A stretch of DNA of 64,000 nucleotides, taken from positions 620,001-684,000 of the forward strand of contig JADNRZ010000018.1 in the NCBI GenBank assembly GCA_015501605.1, given 5' to 3'. The notes beneath the pieces are model-generated. The model was not told the origin of the DNA and ran no database searches. It was given only the letters and a program-made list of their open reading frames with translations. This DNA comes from Panaeolus papilionaceus. Lineage: Eukaryota; Basidiomycota; Agaricomycetes; Agaricales. Positions 46,201 to 58,041 of the stretch are shown here, in pieces (the stretch's first letter is position 1; each line of letters opens with the position of its first letter). The position numbers and the translations under genes were made by a program.

Positions 46201-47095
46201 TTGCAACCCAAGAATAATCGGTGTTCGATGCACTTGTAACTGCTGCAGTGGGGCTGAGTATCCTATGCTGCGGTATGTGGCATGATATTTTACCCCTTGT
46301 TTGAAGAGACAGGCTTCCAAACGTGGATCTGTATACATCCCCGCACCGGAAGGACTCCGGAGCTTGTGTCAAGATGATTATCCGGAGTATCCTGCGCGTA
46401 TGGACTGAATACATAGTCTAAATAGGGGTTGCTACGCATTGTGCCTTGCCTGTGAGGATATAGGATGACACTTTTGAAAAAATCTAAAGCCCTGCAAAAC
46501 TTCGAAAGGTGGCAATTTTATGGGGTGTTGGTGAAGCCAGCGACGCAAAATCTTTTCAACTAAAAGTGTTCTTAACAGCAGCTCGTAGACTTGAACCCCT
46601 TTCCGCAAACGCCAGCGGCTGGAGCTGAAGCGCTAAAGCTGCTTGAGGTGCACTGAGGGTTCTTCGTCCTGTTCTCCGCAGCCTCTGCCGTCTTCTATGC
46701 TGCGTACTTATAGTTCAGTCACCCTTTAAACATTGAAGTCATACTTTTGGCTTTGTTCCATAGGACAAGCGACGATCGGGCAAGTTCATAACACATTGCC
46801 GAGAGGACGCGCCATCATGCCATGGCGTACCGATGGGATTTTTTTCAGCCAAAATCACTTGATCACAATTCATTAAATTCTCTCATCGGTTTCCTGTTAT
46901 TACTACTGCAACGCTTATGGAGTGGATGATGTGTCTTCGCGGCACAGAGCAGGCAGGTGTGAAACACAGATGCCGCAGCTGATCATAGCTGCATAGGCGA
47001 AAACGTTCAACTGGTACCACTGATGAAATTTGCTTAAAATCGTCGTTGTGTTAAACAGGTCCTCAGAAACCATCTTTGCTATCTTTTTTACAGAA
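46201..47095. other. Divergent promoter region of hydrolase and hydroxylase
   Basis: About 900 bases without supported genes, AT-rich in the right half. It should hold the promoters of both enzymes. Confidence 0.45.
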
Positions 47096-49324
47096 ATGGC
47101 GCTCAGAGCACCAGTATTAATTGTACGTTGTCTATCTACATCGCCTGGCCTCTCTTCCGAGGCTGTTATCCCCTAGCAGATGCTGATTCAAGTATTTTCT
47201 TCAGTCAGGCGCTGGACCATCCGGACTCGTTCTTGCTATTGCACTTCGCAAGAACGGCATCCCCACTCGAATCATTGACAAGGAGCTGAAACCACGTCTT
47301 GGAGAAAGAGGCGCGGGCATATCCGTGAGTTGTTTTTTTTCGTTCTCCAGCGTCTTTCGACACTCTGACATAGTATTTTCCGGGTTACCTAGCCACGGTC
47401 GATCGAGCTGCACAGGATCTTGGGAACAGGTCCTGCAATTCTCAGAGCTGGAGCATCCCTTCCGTTGTCTCGACACTACGATGTCGACGGAATCACTCCC
47501 ATCAAGACTTTCCAGATGGTTCCAGCGGTCGAACCCACCCCGAACGCTCCTAATGTAAGTTGAGCTCCATCGTTGATCCATTTCAGGTTTAAATTGTGTC
47601 ACTGACTTATTTAAATGACAGTCCAATGCTCTGATGCTCGGGCAGAACCATCATGAAGCAATCCTCCGGGCTCATCTTGAGGAGCTGGGCACAAAGGTCG
47701 AATTTGGCTCCGAACTCACCAAGTTTTCACAAACATCCGAGGGAGTGAAAGCTGAGATAACACATCATCAAGATGGAAATACCACGACTGAGAATATTGA
47801 GGTTCCGTGGCTTGTGGGCAGCGATGGAGCACACAGTTTTGTGAGGAAATCCCTTGGCCTCGAGTTTTTGGGAGAGACAAGAGTGGGCCAAACAATGGTG
47901 TTGGGCGATATCAAAGTCAAGGAGGGCCCGCGGGAGGTGTGTTTATCTTTCTAACGTAAATTTGGGCTGTTTCTCAGGGTTTTTTTTAATAGTACTGGGA
48001 GCAGTGGGGAGGTCCATCCGCTACCAGAATGTAAGCCTCGTTTACATTTTTCAGCTGTGTGCTTTGGGTTAATCACCACCCTTTATACAGAGCCAACTTG
48101 CGTCCTTCTGGTCAGGACCCAGATACTGTGACGTTTTTGTTTGCAGGTGCCGGTTTCGAACCCGAGAAGATATATTCCTCGAGAGAAGCTCTCGTTGATC
48201 TGTTCTACGAAATTTCGAATCGCCGTGATATCAAGTTCGGAGACCTCGTATGGTCGGCTGTTTATAGGTACGTCGCGATCCACTGAGCAGATGTTCGGTT
48301 TTCTTACTGCCTCTAACATAAGGCCCAATATCCGCATGGTGAATCAGATGAGAGTCAACCGAGTTTTTGTTCTAGGAGGTAAGCCATTACTTCAAGCTTG
48401 ATTCCGTGACATTGCATAGTGTTGACTTCGAATGTTATAGATGCTGCCCATTGCCATACTCCTGCAGGTGGACAGGTACAGGCATTTTTTTTTTGTGCTC
48501 CATTAGAGTTGTGCTAATGCGTCGATCCCTTTTTCGTGTTGTAGGGCATGAACTCTGGTATACAAGACTCAGTATGTTGCATTCATCGAAGCAAAACCCC
48601 TTGGCGCGCTAACTTAATCTCGTTCAAGTTTAATCTAGGCTGGAAGCTCGCTCTTGTTTATCGTGGCCTCGCCAAACCCGAATTCCTTGATAGCTTTGCC
48701 AGTGAAAGGCTCCCAGTCATCGCAGAGATGCTAAACAAAACAACGGAAATGTTTGGACACGTCATGAAAACGGCGGGTGGCGAAAGGGGGAACCGAGGCG
48801 GAGACTTCAGCCAGCTAGGTGTCAACTACAGGAACAGCTCCATCGTACTTTCTGACAACACTGGTTCCGCCGACGCGGAACTGATACCAAGCTACAACAA
48901 AGAGAGCGAAACCGCAGCACAACCTGGAGACCGTGCCCCTGATGCTCCATCTCTAATCAACATCGCAGACGGCAGTTCAACTACCCTATTCGGGTTGTTA
49001 TCTCCTTCTCTACACACCGTTCTCGTTTTCTCCAATGATCGCAGTGTGTGTCAAGATGTTGCCGAGGCCATCCACCGACAGCCTGAGAACACGGTGAGGA
49101 GTGTGTTGATTCTTCAACCTCAACCGCCCCAAACAGAGAACCAAGTAGATGAGTTCTTAAATTATACTGTGTTGGACCAGGAAGGGCATGCGTATGGGGG
49201 CTATAGGGCTATTGATAGGGTCGGAGGAGTTCAAGTTGTGATCGTGCGACCTGACGGAGTGATTGGCGCACGCCTTCAGGATACCGAGGGGATTCGTCGG
49301 TATTTTGGGAAGCTTTTTCATTGA
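47096..49324 (+). CDS. FAD-dependent aromatic-ring hydroxylase (phenol 2-monooxygenase type)
   Basis: Spliced model of 550 residues: exons 47096-47122, 47205-47324, 47393-47554, 47622-47936, 47993-48030, 48091-48267, 48323-48378, 48441-48475, 48545-48571, 48629-49324. All junctions keep frame. It has the three hallmarks of class A flavin monooxygenases: the dinucleotide-binding SGAGPSGLVLAIAL near residue 10, the DG motif VGSDGAHSFVRKSLG, and GDAAHCHTPAGGQGMNSGIQ, in which the Asp binds FAD ribityl. The last 150 residues (from TLFGLLSPSLHTVLVF to VVIVRPDGVIGARLQD) resemble the thioredoxin-like C-terminal domain of phenol hydroxylases. It should hydroxylate a phenolic substrate with NAD(P)H and O2. 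The partner hydrolase lies divergently upstream. Confidence 0.88.
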
Positions 49325-50299
49325 TACGTAGTACATACGCAAAGTTAGCAAGGAATTTTTAGTTACAGAATTTCATCCCTTAATTTACACAGGTGCTCAG
49401 ATCTCCTTCGTTAAGGGCTTGTGTGTGCAAAATCAGTTTATGGTGAGTCTAGGTTCGTCGATTCAGATAATGTCGATAGCACTATATTGGTACTAGGTTT
49501 ATCATTCGAAAAGCCGCAAGTCCCCCATATACAAATACCTACTTCAAGCCCACTAACACCCAACGGCTATGTTGTCAGTCAAGTCTTTGGCATTATCAAT
49601 ATTTCTCACTGAGAGGCCTCATTGTGCTCTCGGCATGTTTACAGACGCCGAGTAACCCAAATTGAGCCTACGCTCCCTCAAGCTCCTCCGCCATGTCAAA
49701 GATAACTTTATTTTTGGACGTCGGGTGCATTTTTGCATTTTTCGTGAGAGGGATATACATATGCAAGTTCCCGAGAGGTTCAAGGTTGATTCACCGGGCG
49801 CGCTAATGACCCCGTCCCTTTCGTTTTCCCATCCGTGAAAACGTCCGAAATGTTGTCCTGAGGAGGAGATGCAGATAAAAACCCTAGAAAAAAAAGGAAA
49901 AAGTGTGAATAACCAAGGATGAATATTGAATGGTGGATATTTTCTCTAGATCAATTTTTCTTTTTTTCCCGAACATACGCAGGTTATAATAATGCTTGGG
50001 TTGTGGGAAATGTGATTCACTTGAGAAATGAAATTGGAGTTGGCTTCATTTGACACTAAAAAGGAAATTGATTCGTGTCTTCTGAACTTGCCCCTCTTGA
50101 ATCATGATTGGGTCCCAGGGGAACCCGTTATATGCAAAGCCGTGCCTCTCTGACATGTCTGGACCTGTCATTCCCTGCCCCCCTACATTGTCAAAACCTA
50201 TGGGGTACCCCCGCCTCTGTTGAAGATTGTTTCTCTAGGCCTATCGACTGCAGTAAAAAAACAGCAACAACTGGACGTTAGGCACAGAGGAGAAAGTTA
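49325..50299. other. Intergenic stretch, nothing supported
   Basis: About 975 bases with short frames only; presumably the 3' UTR of the hydroxylase and the promoter of the next gene. Confidence 0.45.
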
Positions 50300-51753
50300 A
50301 TGGCAATGTGGGACAATACCATCATCCCAGCATCAGATCCAGCATCGCTGGCCTACTATATCTCAGAATTTGTGGGATCTAAGAAGAGCATCGACGAAGC
50401 ACGGTACGCAATTGCCGCTATGTACGCATTGCAGCTATACGAGTGGATATCTGGGTATGTTATCCCAGCATAAACAACATGTGTAGTGTCATTGACAAAG
50501 AGTATTTATCCGCAGAGCGTCCCAGGAATACCGCCTTGTTCGTGAAAATCAAGTTCAAAAGTTTGCATCATGGGTGTTAACGCATGTTTCTAAGATTCAC
50601 CGCGCGCGGTGGACGTCGATCAAGATACTATACCTGCTTTGTCGATATTACCCTTTGGTTTTGTGGCCGATTGTGATGTGGGCATACATTGGGAATCACG
50701 ACGCAGATACTTGCTACAAGGTTGCTCATCCTGTGCACGCCCTGCTCGCCCCTTGCGTAAGCGCTGTGTTGATTTTTTATAACAGCTCTTTCTAACTCGT
50801 TCTCCAATGTAGCAATTCTTCTCTCAGGGTAAATATTTGTCTCATTGTCTGTTTCATTGTACAAACACATTTTTCAGCTGTCATGATGATGCGTGCGTAC
50901 GCATTCTCCGGAAGGAGCAAGAAGATTCTAGCCCTGCTCGGGTTTTGCTACCTGTGTCTTCTGGCAACAGATATCTGGGTTTTTTGCACTCAAGTCGAGG
51001 AACCACCTCCAATATTTTATTTGATTCAAGGAGGATCGGGCTGCTTTCCCAATTACGGAGAGGGCTTTATGGCTCTTCGAATTGGAGTAAGTTTCATCCA
51101 TATCATTCGCATGCTTGATTTAACAAATTGGATTTGATTAACCCACAGTACTCAATGGTGAACCGAGCTTCTATTTTTGTTTGGGAATTCCATCTAAATG
51201 AACACATAGTTGGCAGCCATCCTCATGGACCTGGTTTCTTTGGTTGTGGTCGTCATTGTAAGTTGGTTCTTATTGAAAGCTTCCACTTACCCACATGTTT
51301 TCATTCACAGAAATGCCAACGTTCGCGTAGGCGAGACGTGTCACTGGCTTCATACTTCGTCAACCAAGGTAAGTCGCGAGCGGTGGTATTTTGAAAGTAA
51401 TCATTTAACTCTCATATGGATAGGGCTCAGTGCGTTTATTTTTGTCGCCCTGGTCAACATTGGCGCTGCGATAGCCTTTTTCCGGTATGGTACCGACTAT
51501 ATGTGATGCACACCCTTCTTGATAGCTTGTTTTAGACCACCGCGCTTTCAGACAGGCATTGGTTTACCGTTAATCCTCGTGGTGTCTAACTTGGTGGTAG
51601 CAGTGTTTCCCTCAAATCACATTTCACGTTGTCTGACTTGATATCTTTTCATAGGCTTGCCGAATGTATTTATCCATTCCTCCCCTCAAAATTCCTTTTC
51701 TAATCTTCCTTCCAGAATACTACAACTACGCGCACGTGTCACCCCAACATTAA
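50300..51753 (+). CDS. DUF6533-type seven-helix membrane protein
   Basis: Spliced model of 318 residues: exons 50300-50454, 50516-50756, 50813-50828, 50878-51086, 51149-51157, 51210-51257, 51311-51368, 51424-51484, 51536-51596, 51655-51753. Two micro-exons (16 and 9 bases) are needed; the 9-base one could be skipped without a frame change. The N-terminal part (AAMYALQLYEWISG... to TSIKILYLLCRYYPLVLWPI) resembles the DUF6533 domain common in Agaricomycetes. MMMRAYAFSGRSKK then matches the conserved R-x-Y-A-(L/F) turn after helix 3. Further hydrophobic segments follow (ALLGFCYLCLLATDIW, LAAILMDLVSLVVVVI, SAFIFVALVNIGAAIA, LPLILVVSNL). The end NLV|ACRMYL is typical of the last helix. A receptor-like role is often assumed but unproven. 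Confidence 0.7.
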
Positions 51754-53730
51754 CTGAGTTATCGCGACAACATTCAAGTCTGGTTAGACACGCATTCGAA
51801 GCCTGCCAACAAACAGAGACGGACTCATGGAAATAAAAGCTCTTCTCACTTACACCTTCACTTAGAGCTGCATTCGTATATATCTGCATCACTTCGCTTC
51901 CTCCAGCACCCACACTCTTTCATTGCATGAACACTGTACCATAGTTGCATTTTTACCCACCCGCGCTGCATATTTTACAATCACGCCCTTCGCTGTTATT
52001 TGGTATTTCCAACCCATCTGTGATTTTAATGTTATGTTATTTTGACCCTGTCCTTGTCTCGTTTCGGCTTTATCTGGAGGACAAGATCCAGTTTGTTGTT
52101 GACCGTGATTTTACGGGTGAGTCGCCAGTTAATTCCAACCTATAGGTTTGCTCACAACATACAGTCTGCTTTGTCGGGAGCATAGCACAGTGGCCCAGTA
52201 TAATTGTTTGGGAGATCTTCCTCAATTATGCCATCGGTGCCCGTCCAGGTACAGGGCAACATCATCCACTTAGCTCTGACTAAGACTTCGTGCGAGCGAC
52301 GGTACCACTGGGCGTCAGGCGACCTCAATTCTCACATCCTGTTCGCCCTTTTGTGTCTGGACCTTACTTTGCTCCTGCCACCTTTGTATTATGACATGAG
52401 TGTTGGATCCACTTCCTCTGACGGCGGACCTACTATCTGGATCATCGCGGCATTGTGTTATTCATTGACTCAACATCTCTCCATCCTGGGCCCCAGTATG
52501 ACCACTCCTGAGTGTCTCGACGGCTAGGCTCAACATATTTACTCACATCTTCGGTTTTCGGAACCTGGAGGCAGCCCTTCATGAAAGACGCTGGAGGTGC
52601 TTTTTCTGCAATCGTGATTACTTGGCAGAATTTTCGAGGTTTTCGAGACCTGGTTTGGAAGATTACAGACGGCGATCCTACTCCATTGAAGGGTTTTGCA
52701 CTGGTCTGTCGGGACGCTGATGCCTGAAATGTGCGCAGAGTTGGACCGCAATACCACCATCATGGGTCAAGGTAACGGGATGCCTTCGTCATCGCGATAC
52801 CGATTCCCTTCCTTGCGTTTGGGCACGCGACACATCCCTATTCCAAGTACGTATGTCTGCTTGTCTTCACCGGGAGATCAGTTTGGGCTCAATAATTGAA
52901 CTTTAGGTCACGGGCGACCAAAATAAGCAGCAAACGTTATCTTCCATGATTTCTGGGGACTTTGGGGTAGCGATCGATGCCATAAATGACGGTACTCCCT
53001 TCAGCGACTGGAATGGCTGTCGTCCTTTTCTTATTCCAGTTCGCGGCATCCTAAGATCTATCCAGTTCCACTCAACTGTAATAGCCATAGGTCTAGGTCG
53101 GCACATTTACGAAGCAATATATTTACCCTGAACTTCTACATAAAGGATATATACTTCAAATAGCTGCAATCTCTATTCATGACTTTAGGAGGTAATTACC
53201 TGAATTTTTCAAGCACCCAACGCATGGATTTGTATTACACGCGATATTCAGGCCTCGGGCAATACCGCGGGTTTTGAAGGATGTACGCAGGTGCGACAAC
53301 AACTGGTGGTCATTTGCACGAACAGATGCACCTGAATGTGCGTTTGATCAAGGGATGAACAAATGCATCATCCTGCTTATGGGCACTTGTCAACAACTTC
53401 CCTCCCGACTACACCCATCACGGGAGGGTCATCCAATCGGGTTGGTTCTCGAGTCTTGTTGACCTCCAAAGCTCACAACATGACAGAAAGAGATTGTCTT
53501 GGTTTGTAGTATACACGGATGCACAAGGAGTGGTATAGGTACTCCAATAATACAAGTACAACGAAAGTAAAATGCCGTGATGGTCTGGGTATCAACACTA
53601 AGGATAATGAGTGAAATAACAACTGATAATGATAAGCTGAAGTTGGGTAACATGTTGCGGGTGTTCAAAAATATGACTTTGAAACCTCGAATCATGATGA
53701 GAAGACCGCAGTATGAGGAATAGATCTATA
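51754..53730. other. Unresolved region with possible gene fragments
   Basis: About 2 kb. A plus-strand frame reads LYLEDKIQFVVDRDFT and can be joined through a GTGAGT...ACAG intron (from about 52118) to VCFVGSIAQWPSIIVWEIFL. Next come a 107-codon frame (52204-52527) and a Trp-rich frame (52512-52727). I could not join these into a gene without stops and do not recognise a family. It may be a decayed membrane-protein gene. Small frames on both strands up to 53695 are not supported. Confidence 0.35.
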
Positions 53731-55304
53731 TTATATATAACTGTCTCTGTTTAGGCCCTTCGACGCCTCCGCTTCGAGAGCTTTATTTTCAGCCCATGTT
53801 TGGTATCCACCGTAATAAGAATAGTCTTCATCAGGTCGCGATGATGTCAATGCAGGATCAGAGGAAGTGGAAGGACCAGCAGGTGAGTTAGGAGGTGGCA
53901 TGCTTTGGCGTATTCGGGGCCGCTCGCCGACGGGCCTGGACAAAGGGCGGTGGTTTCGTCTTGGCTGGGGTTGTCGGACAGTAATAGTCTCGGGAACGGC
54001 ATCGCATATTTCTGTCCTGAATGGGTCGTCTGGGCTGCGATTTGAACCAAGGCTGCGTGAGTCGGGAGAAGGTTGTCTCTGAATCATCAGTGGTGGGGGT
54101 TGTACGAAGGGTTGGATTTTATTCGGGTTAGGATTTTTATCAGGCAGCTTTTCGCGGTTCTTGTAATATCGATAGATGATGCCGACAATGAGTATGAGAG
54201 CGAAAAAGCCTATTAGGCCACCAATTATGGCTGGGACATTGGAACCCTTGTTGTTGGTACTAGCCGCGTTAGAAGGTGTAAAACCAGGGGGTGGGGATGA
54301 GGGAGACGCTGGGACTATTGAATTAACGGATGTTGGCGTCGCTCCAGGAAGACCAGTGCCATTTTGAATGAGGAGATAATCCAGAGTGAGAGGTGTCGAT
54401 GGTTGTTCACTCTCGTAGGTCACAGTAATGTTATGGAGACCGTTTTGTAGGACGGATGTCCGAAAAAGGCGTTGGTTGTACAGAGTAGGACTTCCGTCAG
54501 GCAAGGCAGGGATGGCGAAGGGAACAGGGGTATTTCCATCCAAGGAATAAGAAGCAAGAGCAGGGGATTGAGACAGGGTTGATTCCCCAGGTATGATTCC
54601 AACCCAAGTCAGGTGCGATCCTAAAGAATTGTGAGGTAGAGGATAAGCAAGTCAGAATGAAGGACCTACCAAGGAAAGTCAAGGAGACTGTAGCGCCTTT
54701 CCGACTGGTTAGATCGGTCATACCACTAGCGAATGGCTGCCAACTCGGATCGTACTGTATACCTGGGTTAATATTCTGCATTTGATACACCTCGTTTGAC
54801 GTTGAAACTATGGATGACGCGGTAAACGCAATGTAGTCCACCCAGAAAGTTTGACCCCGACTTCTAACATTGACCGTCAAAGTATGTGCACCGTCTGTCA
54901 AATTTGGAGCACCACAAAGTCGCCAGTTGTTTTCTGCAAATCCAAAGGGGTCAACAGCGCCAATACTGACACCGTCAATGAAACATTCGCATGTGGGATC
55001 TGGGGTACCACGGCGTCGTCGAATATCTGTTGTTCCATACAGGTCGACGGATGTACCTGCACACGCGAGGTGGTGAATAAAACCAATCAAATTAAGTTTC
55101 AGCGCAAAATATTTCAGGCGTACCGATAAAATCAAAACGCAAACTCGACGTTGTGTTCACTCCATGCAGTGTAGAACGGAAAGTTGGTCCAAAATTGCCC
55201 AAGTCATTTGTTCTTCCACTGTCATCCGCAAACCAGTGCTGAGAATATTGTATCCGACTATCGACGTCGTCCACGATTATCTTCGAGTTGCTTGAGAGCG
55301 CCAT
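53731..55304 (-). CDS. Single-pass membrane protein with two beta-sandwich-like ectodomains (paralogue 3)
   Basis: Spliced model of 485 residues: exons 55304-55124, 55056-54670, 54620-53731, with the same intron positions as paralogues 1 and 2. The first ectodomain opens SKIIVDDVDSRIQYSQHWFA and carries CECFIDGVSI, NNWRLCGAP, HTLTVNV and FWVDYIAF; the second has IQYDPSWQPF and HNITVTYE, ending LDYLLIQNGTG. A Pro/Ser stalk precedes the membrane helix (about residues 320-343, VPAIIGGLIGFFALILIVGI). The tail starts YRYYKNREK, then NKIQPFVQPPPLMIQR, the IQPF motif also found in paralogue 2, followed by a Ser/Pro-rich end. No N-terminal signal peptide is visible, as in the other two. It could be a carbohydrate-sensing surface protein. 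Confidence 0.8.
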
Positions 55305-55740
55305 GCACTGGTTGCATGCAACCTTCGGACTGTCGCGATGGGCGGAGGATAGGAGGGGAACGGATAATCCTCTGACGATCCTGTGAGTCCTGCGAATATA
55401 TTCTCATTTGAAGCAGGACCCTATTTGTGGGCCCTCTTTTTGGTCTTGGGTGATTGCCCTGGCATGATGAAGCTTGCAAAATCGATGCGAAATTTCATGA
55501 TGCTACGGACTGTTGCTAAGCACCGCAATTAACCAACAGCAACAACACAGGATGAAGGGAAAAAAATATTCCACCCAGCATGTCTTCTACTGCCGCCACT
55601 GATGAAGCGCACTGTATTTAAATTTATGCAACTGATAAATGCAAGCAAGGTATAAAGAACCGTTCTAATTATAGAGATGTACATATATGAGAAAATAGAG
55701 ATTCATAAAGTTGCCACCTAGTGGGTTGCACAGCCTGTCT
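55305..55740. other. Spacer
   Basis: About 435 bases; promoter of paralogue 3 and 3' end of the F-box gene. No gene seen. Confidence 0.4.
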
Positions 55741-57468
55741 TTATCCCGAAAAATCATCATCAGACGAATCCGACTCGTGTGACCCACTGAAAGGTCGCGA
55801 TCCATTGAACGTTTGGTTGGTGATACGAATACCCGTGAGGTGCAGCACAGTACTTGAAGCACTGTCTGTAAAGTTGGGGGATTCTAATACGTGTACCTCA
55901 GACAAAGGTGAACCGATATTCTTTCGCCAATCCAGGAAGAAAACGAGGAAGGATAAGTTGTTGTCTAGATCGTGAATTCCTGGTTTAAGTAGCTCCAGGG
56001 TATGTAACTCTGGGAACAAAGGCACCGACAGCGTCGATGCAGACTGGAGAAGGGGAAGGAGGTAGGTGAACGACTGGCCAACCAGATTTAGTCTCGAGAC
56101 CGAAGTAAAGGATCTTAAAGGGCTAGATTGGGGAATATTGATGATGTCCTTGTACTCTTCGTCAACCCATAGCTCTAACGTTTTTGTTGTTGAATATGTG
56201 GGCTGATAGATATCAAGGAGAGTTTGGTAGAAGGTCATTGTCTCCTCTGGGGATTCGAGTGTGAGAGCTAGCCACAGCAGGGGATCCTTCGTCGTCTTCG
56301 CGTGGTTCTGGACAACACTCGCCTCAGGTGTGTCCCAGATGTGTCCAACAGTCTTCGAATTTCCAAAATGGATACGATGACTGCTGAGAAGCTTGGCCTG
56401 CAAGTACCGGTTGGGGGTACCGGTTGGCCAGTATGAGTACTGGCGCGTGAGGAATGATGTAAAGAGTCGCGCTCCGATCCCTACAGGGAGACCTCGAGTG
56501 CTCAACCTTAGGCGTATGCCGCATTCCCGTGGAGTGATCAGCTGGTTGAGCACGGTCATACCATTCTGGAACCGACCGCCAATGGTCAGGAGCTTGAGAT
56601 TCGGAAGATGAACTTCGGGTAAATGGCTGTTCTCATCTTGGTCAAGAGGTTTGCTGATGGCGACGTTTAGTGTCAGGTATTGTAAGTGAGGCATATGACC
56701 CAAAATCTCGAGCCACATCTTCGGGGAAGGAGCAGGCTTTGTTGCGTTGGCTGTATTACGCATAGAAATAGGTATTATTGGGGGAAGGACTCCCGTTACG
56801 GACAGTTCTGTGAGTTGATGTAGAACCGGGGACGTGAAGTCCACTAAACAGTGCTGAAGGTGTAATCTTCGAAGTCGTGGAGCTAAGCCTGCGAACAAAG
56901 AATCATAGAATGCGAGATCGGGGAATGGGGATGCGGTGCTAATGTTTAGAAATTCGAGTGATGGAGCCGGATACTGAAGGAAGTGCTTGCAGATGTATTG
57001 CCACGGAGCTAAACGTATCTTGAGGTTGACAGTCCGAAGTCGTGAAGCATGTTGGAACATAAGGCGTAAAACCTCCTTCATGTATTCGTTACGGATATCC
57101 ATCGGGCGGAAGACGTAGTCTGTTCCGAAGTCGAGAGGCGCTGGGTTTGAACGGTGTATAAGCTCTGTGATACAGGCAATAGATCTGCACTCGAAATCGA
57201 TGAGGAGATTCCATAGTTGTGGGTAGTTGAATATGACGGAGTACCATCGCTTGCAAACCAAGGCTGAGGCGAGGGTAGTGTCCTGTGGGTCATGGGTAGT
57301 ATCTGGATCCTGTCCAGAATCTTGAGGCAGGCAGTTGAAGAGGAAGATGAGCCTTTGAATCTCCTCTGGGAGAGTATCTATCAGTGCCACCGACTCCGCT
57401 GCTCCGTTGAAAGGAATGTCATTCCCATTCTGTGCTTTTGGCTGCAGTGCAACAAGGATATCCGACAT
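55741..57468 (-). CDS. F-box protein (classical Agaricomycete type)
   Basis: Intronless, 575 residues. The N-terminus holds a canonical F-box: DTLPEEIQRLIFLFNCLP, then TLASALVCKRWYSVIFNYPQ and LW (about residues 30-90). The rest is a series of Leu-rich repeats without strict consensus (RLRTVNLKIRLAPW, SLEFLNISTASPF, LRRLHLQHCLVDF, LTELSVTGVLPP). It should act as a substrate receptor for an SCF ubiquitin ligase. It is unrelated in detail to the six-member family at 17-21 and 35-45 kb, which has a split and much weaker F-box and a fixed five-exon structure. Start chosen as the first Met of the frame. Confidence 0.85.
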   Translation of the reverse strand: MSDILVALQPKAQNGNDIPFNGAAESVALIDTLPEEIQRLIFLFNCLPQDSGQDPDTTHDPQDTTLASALVCKRWYSVIFNYPQLWNLLIDFECRSIACITELIHRSNPAPLDFGTDYVFRPMDIRNEYMKEVLRLMFQHASRLRTVNLKIRLAPWQYICKHFLQYPAPSLEFLNISTASPFPDLAFYDSLFAGLAPRLRRLHLQHCLVDFTSPVLHQLTELSVTGVLPPIIPISMRNTANATKPAPSPKMWLEILGHMPHLQYLTLNVAISKPLDQDENSHLPEVHLPNLKLLTIGGRFQNGMTVLNQLITPRECGIRLRLSTRGLPVGIGARLFTSFLTRQYSYWPTGTPNRYLQAKLLSSHRIHFGNSKTVGHIWDTPEASVVQNHAKTTKDPLLWLALTLESPEETMTFYQTLLDIYQPTYSTTKTLELWVDEEYKDIINIPQSSPLRSFTSVSRLNLVGQSFTYLLPLLQSASTLSVPLFPELHTLELLKPGIHDLDNNLSFLVFFLDWRKNIGSPLSEVHVLESPNFTDSASSTVLHLTGIRITNQTFNGSRPFSGSHESDSSDDDFSG

Positions 57469-58041
57469 GCCACCGCTTGTCTAGAAGCGCCTACAGAATG
57501 TCAGCATGTTAATCTACAGCGGCTCAAGTCAGATGATTTCGCACTCTTACCTAGGTCTAAGAATGTCCACAAAATTGAGATCAATGACAGGAAAGCTGCT
57601 TCTATGATGTGAGTCTTTATAGTGTGGATTTCAAAAGGCGATGATAATAAAGGTTATGTGGGGTGCAAGCTGCGGTATGCCGCAGCCGTCCGCTGACGAT
57701 TGTGAGCGCTGTCAGGTTCAACCTTTGTCTTGCGGCTCTTGCCTTTGTCGCCGACATGGATGCTGCGGGTGTTGTAGTTGAGAATGATTGCCGATGGTGC
57801 CGAGAAACATCAAATAGGGGTAAACTAACCGCAATATCTCGAGAGCCCTCATCTACACTGAAATACTGGCCAATAGATGGCTTTGAGGAAATTCAAACGA
57901 CAAAATCATGTGCTTTCGAAGGAACTTGTATGCCTGTTAGTACAAAATTTTCAAACGCCATCTGAGTATAGAATTAGCAGTAGGGCGCAAGTTATTTAAG
58001 TGGGTGATGCTGTGCTCCAGTCATCGAAACTAATATCTAAA
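57469..58041. other. Spacer
   Basis: About 570 bases; open frames of up to 100 codons here lack coding character. Confidence 0.4.
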
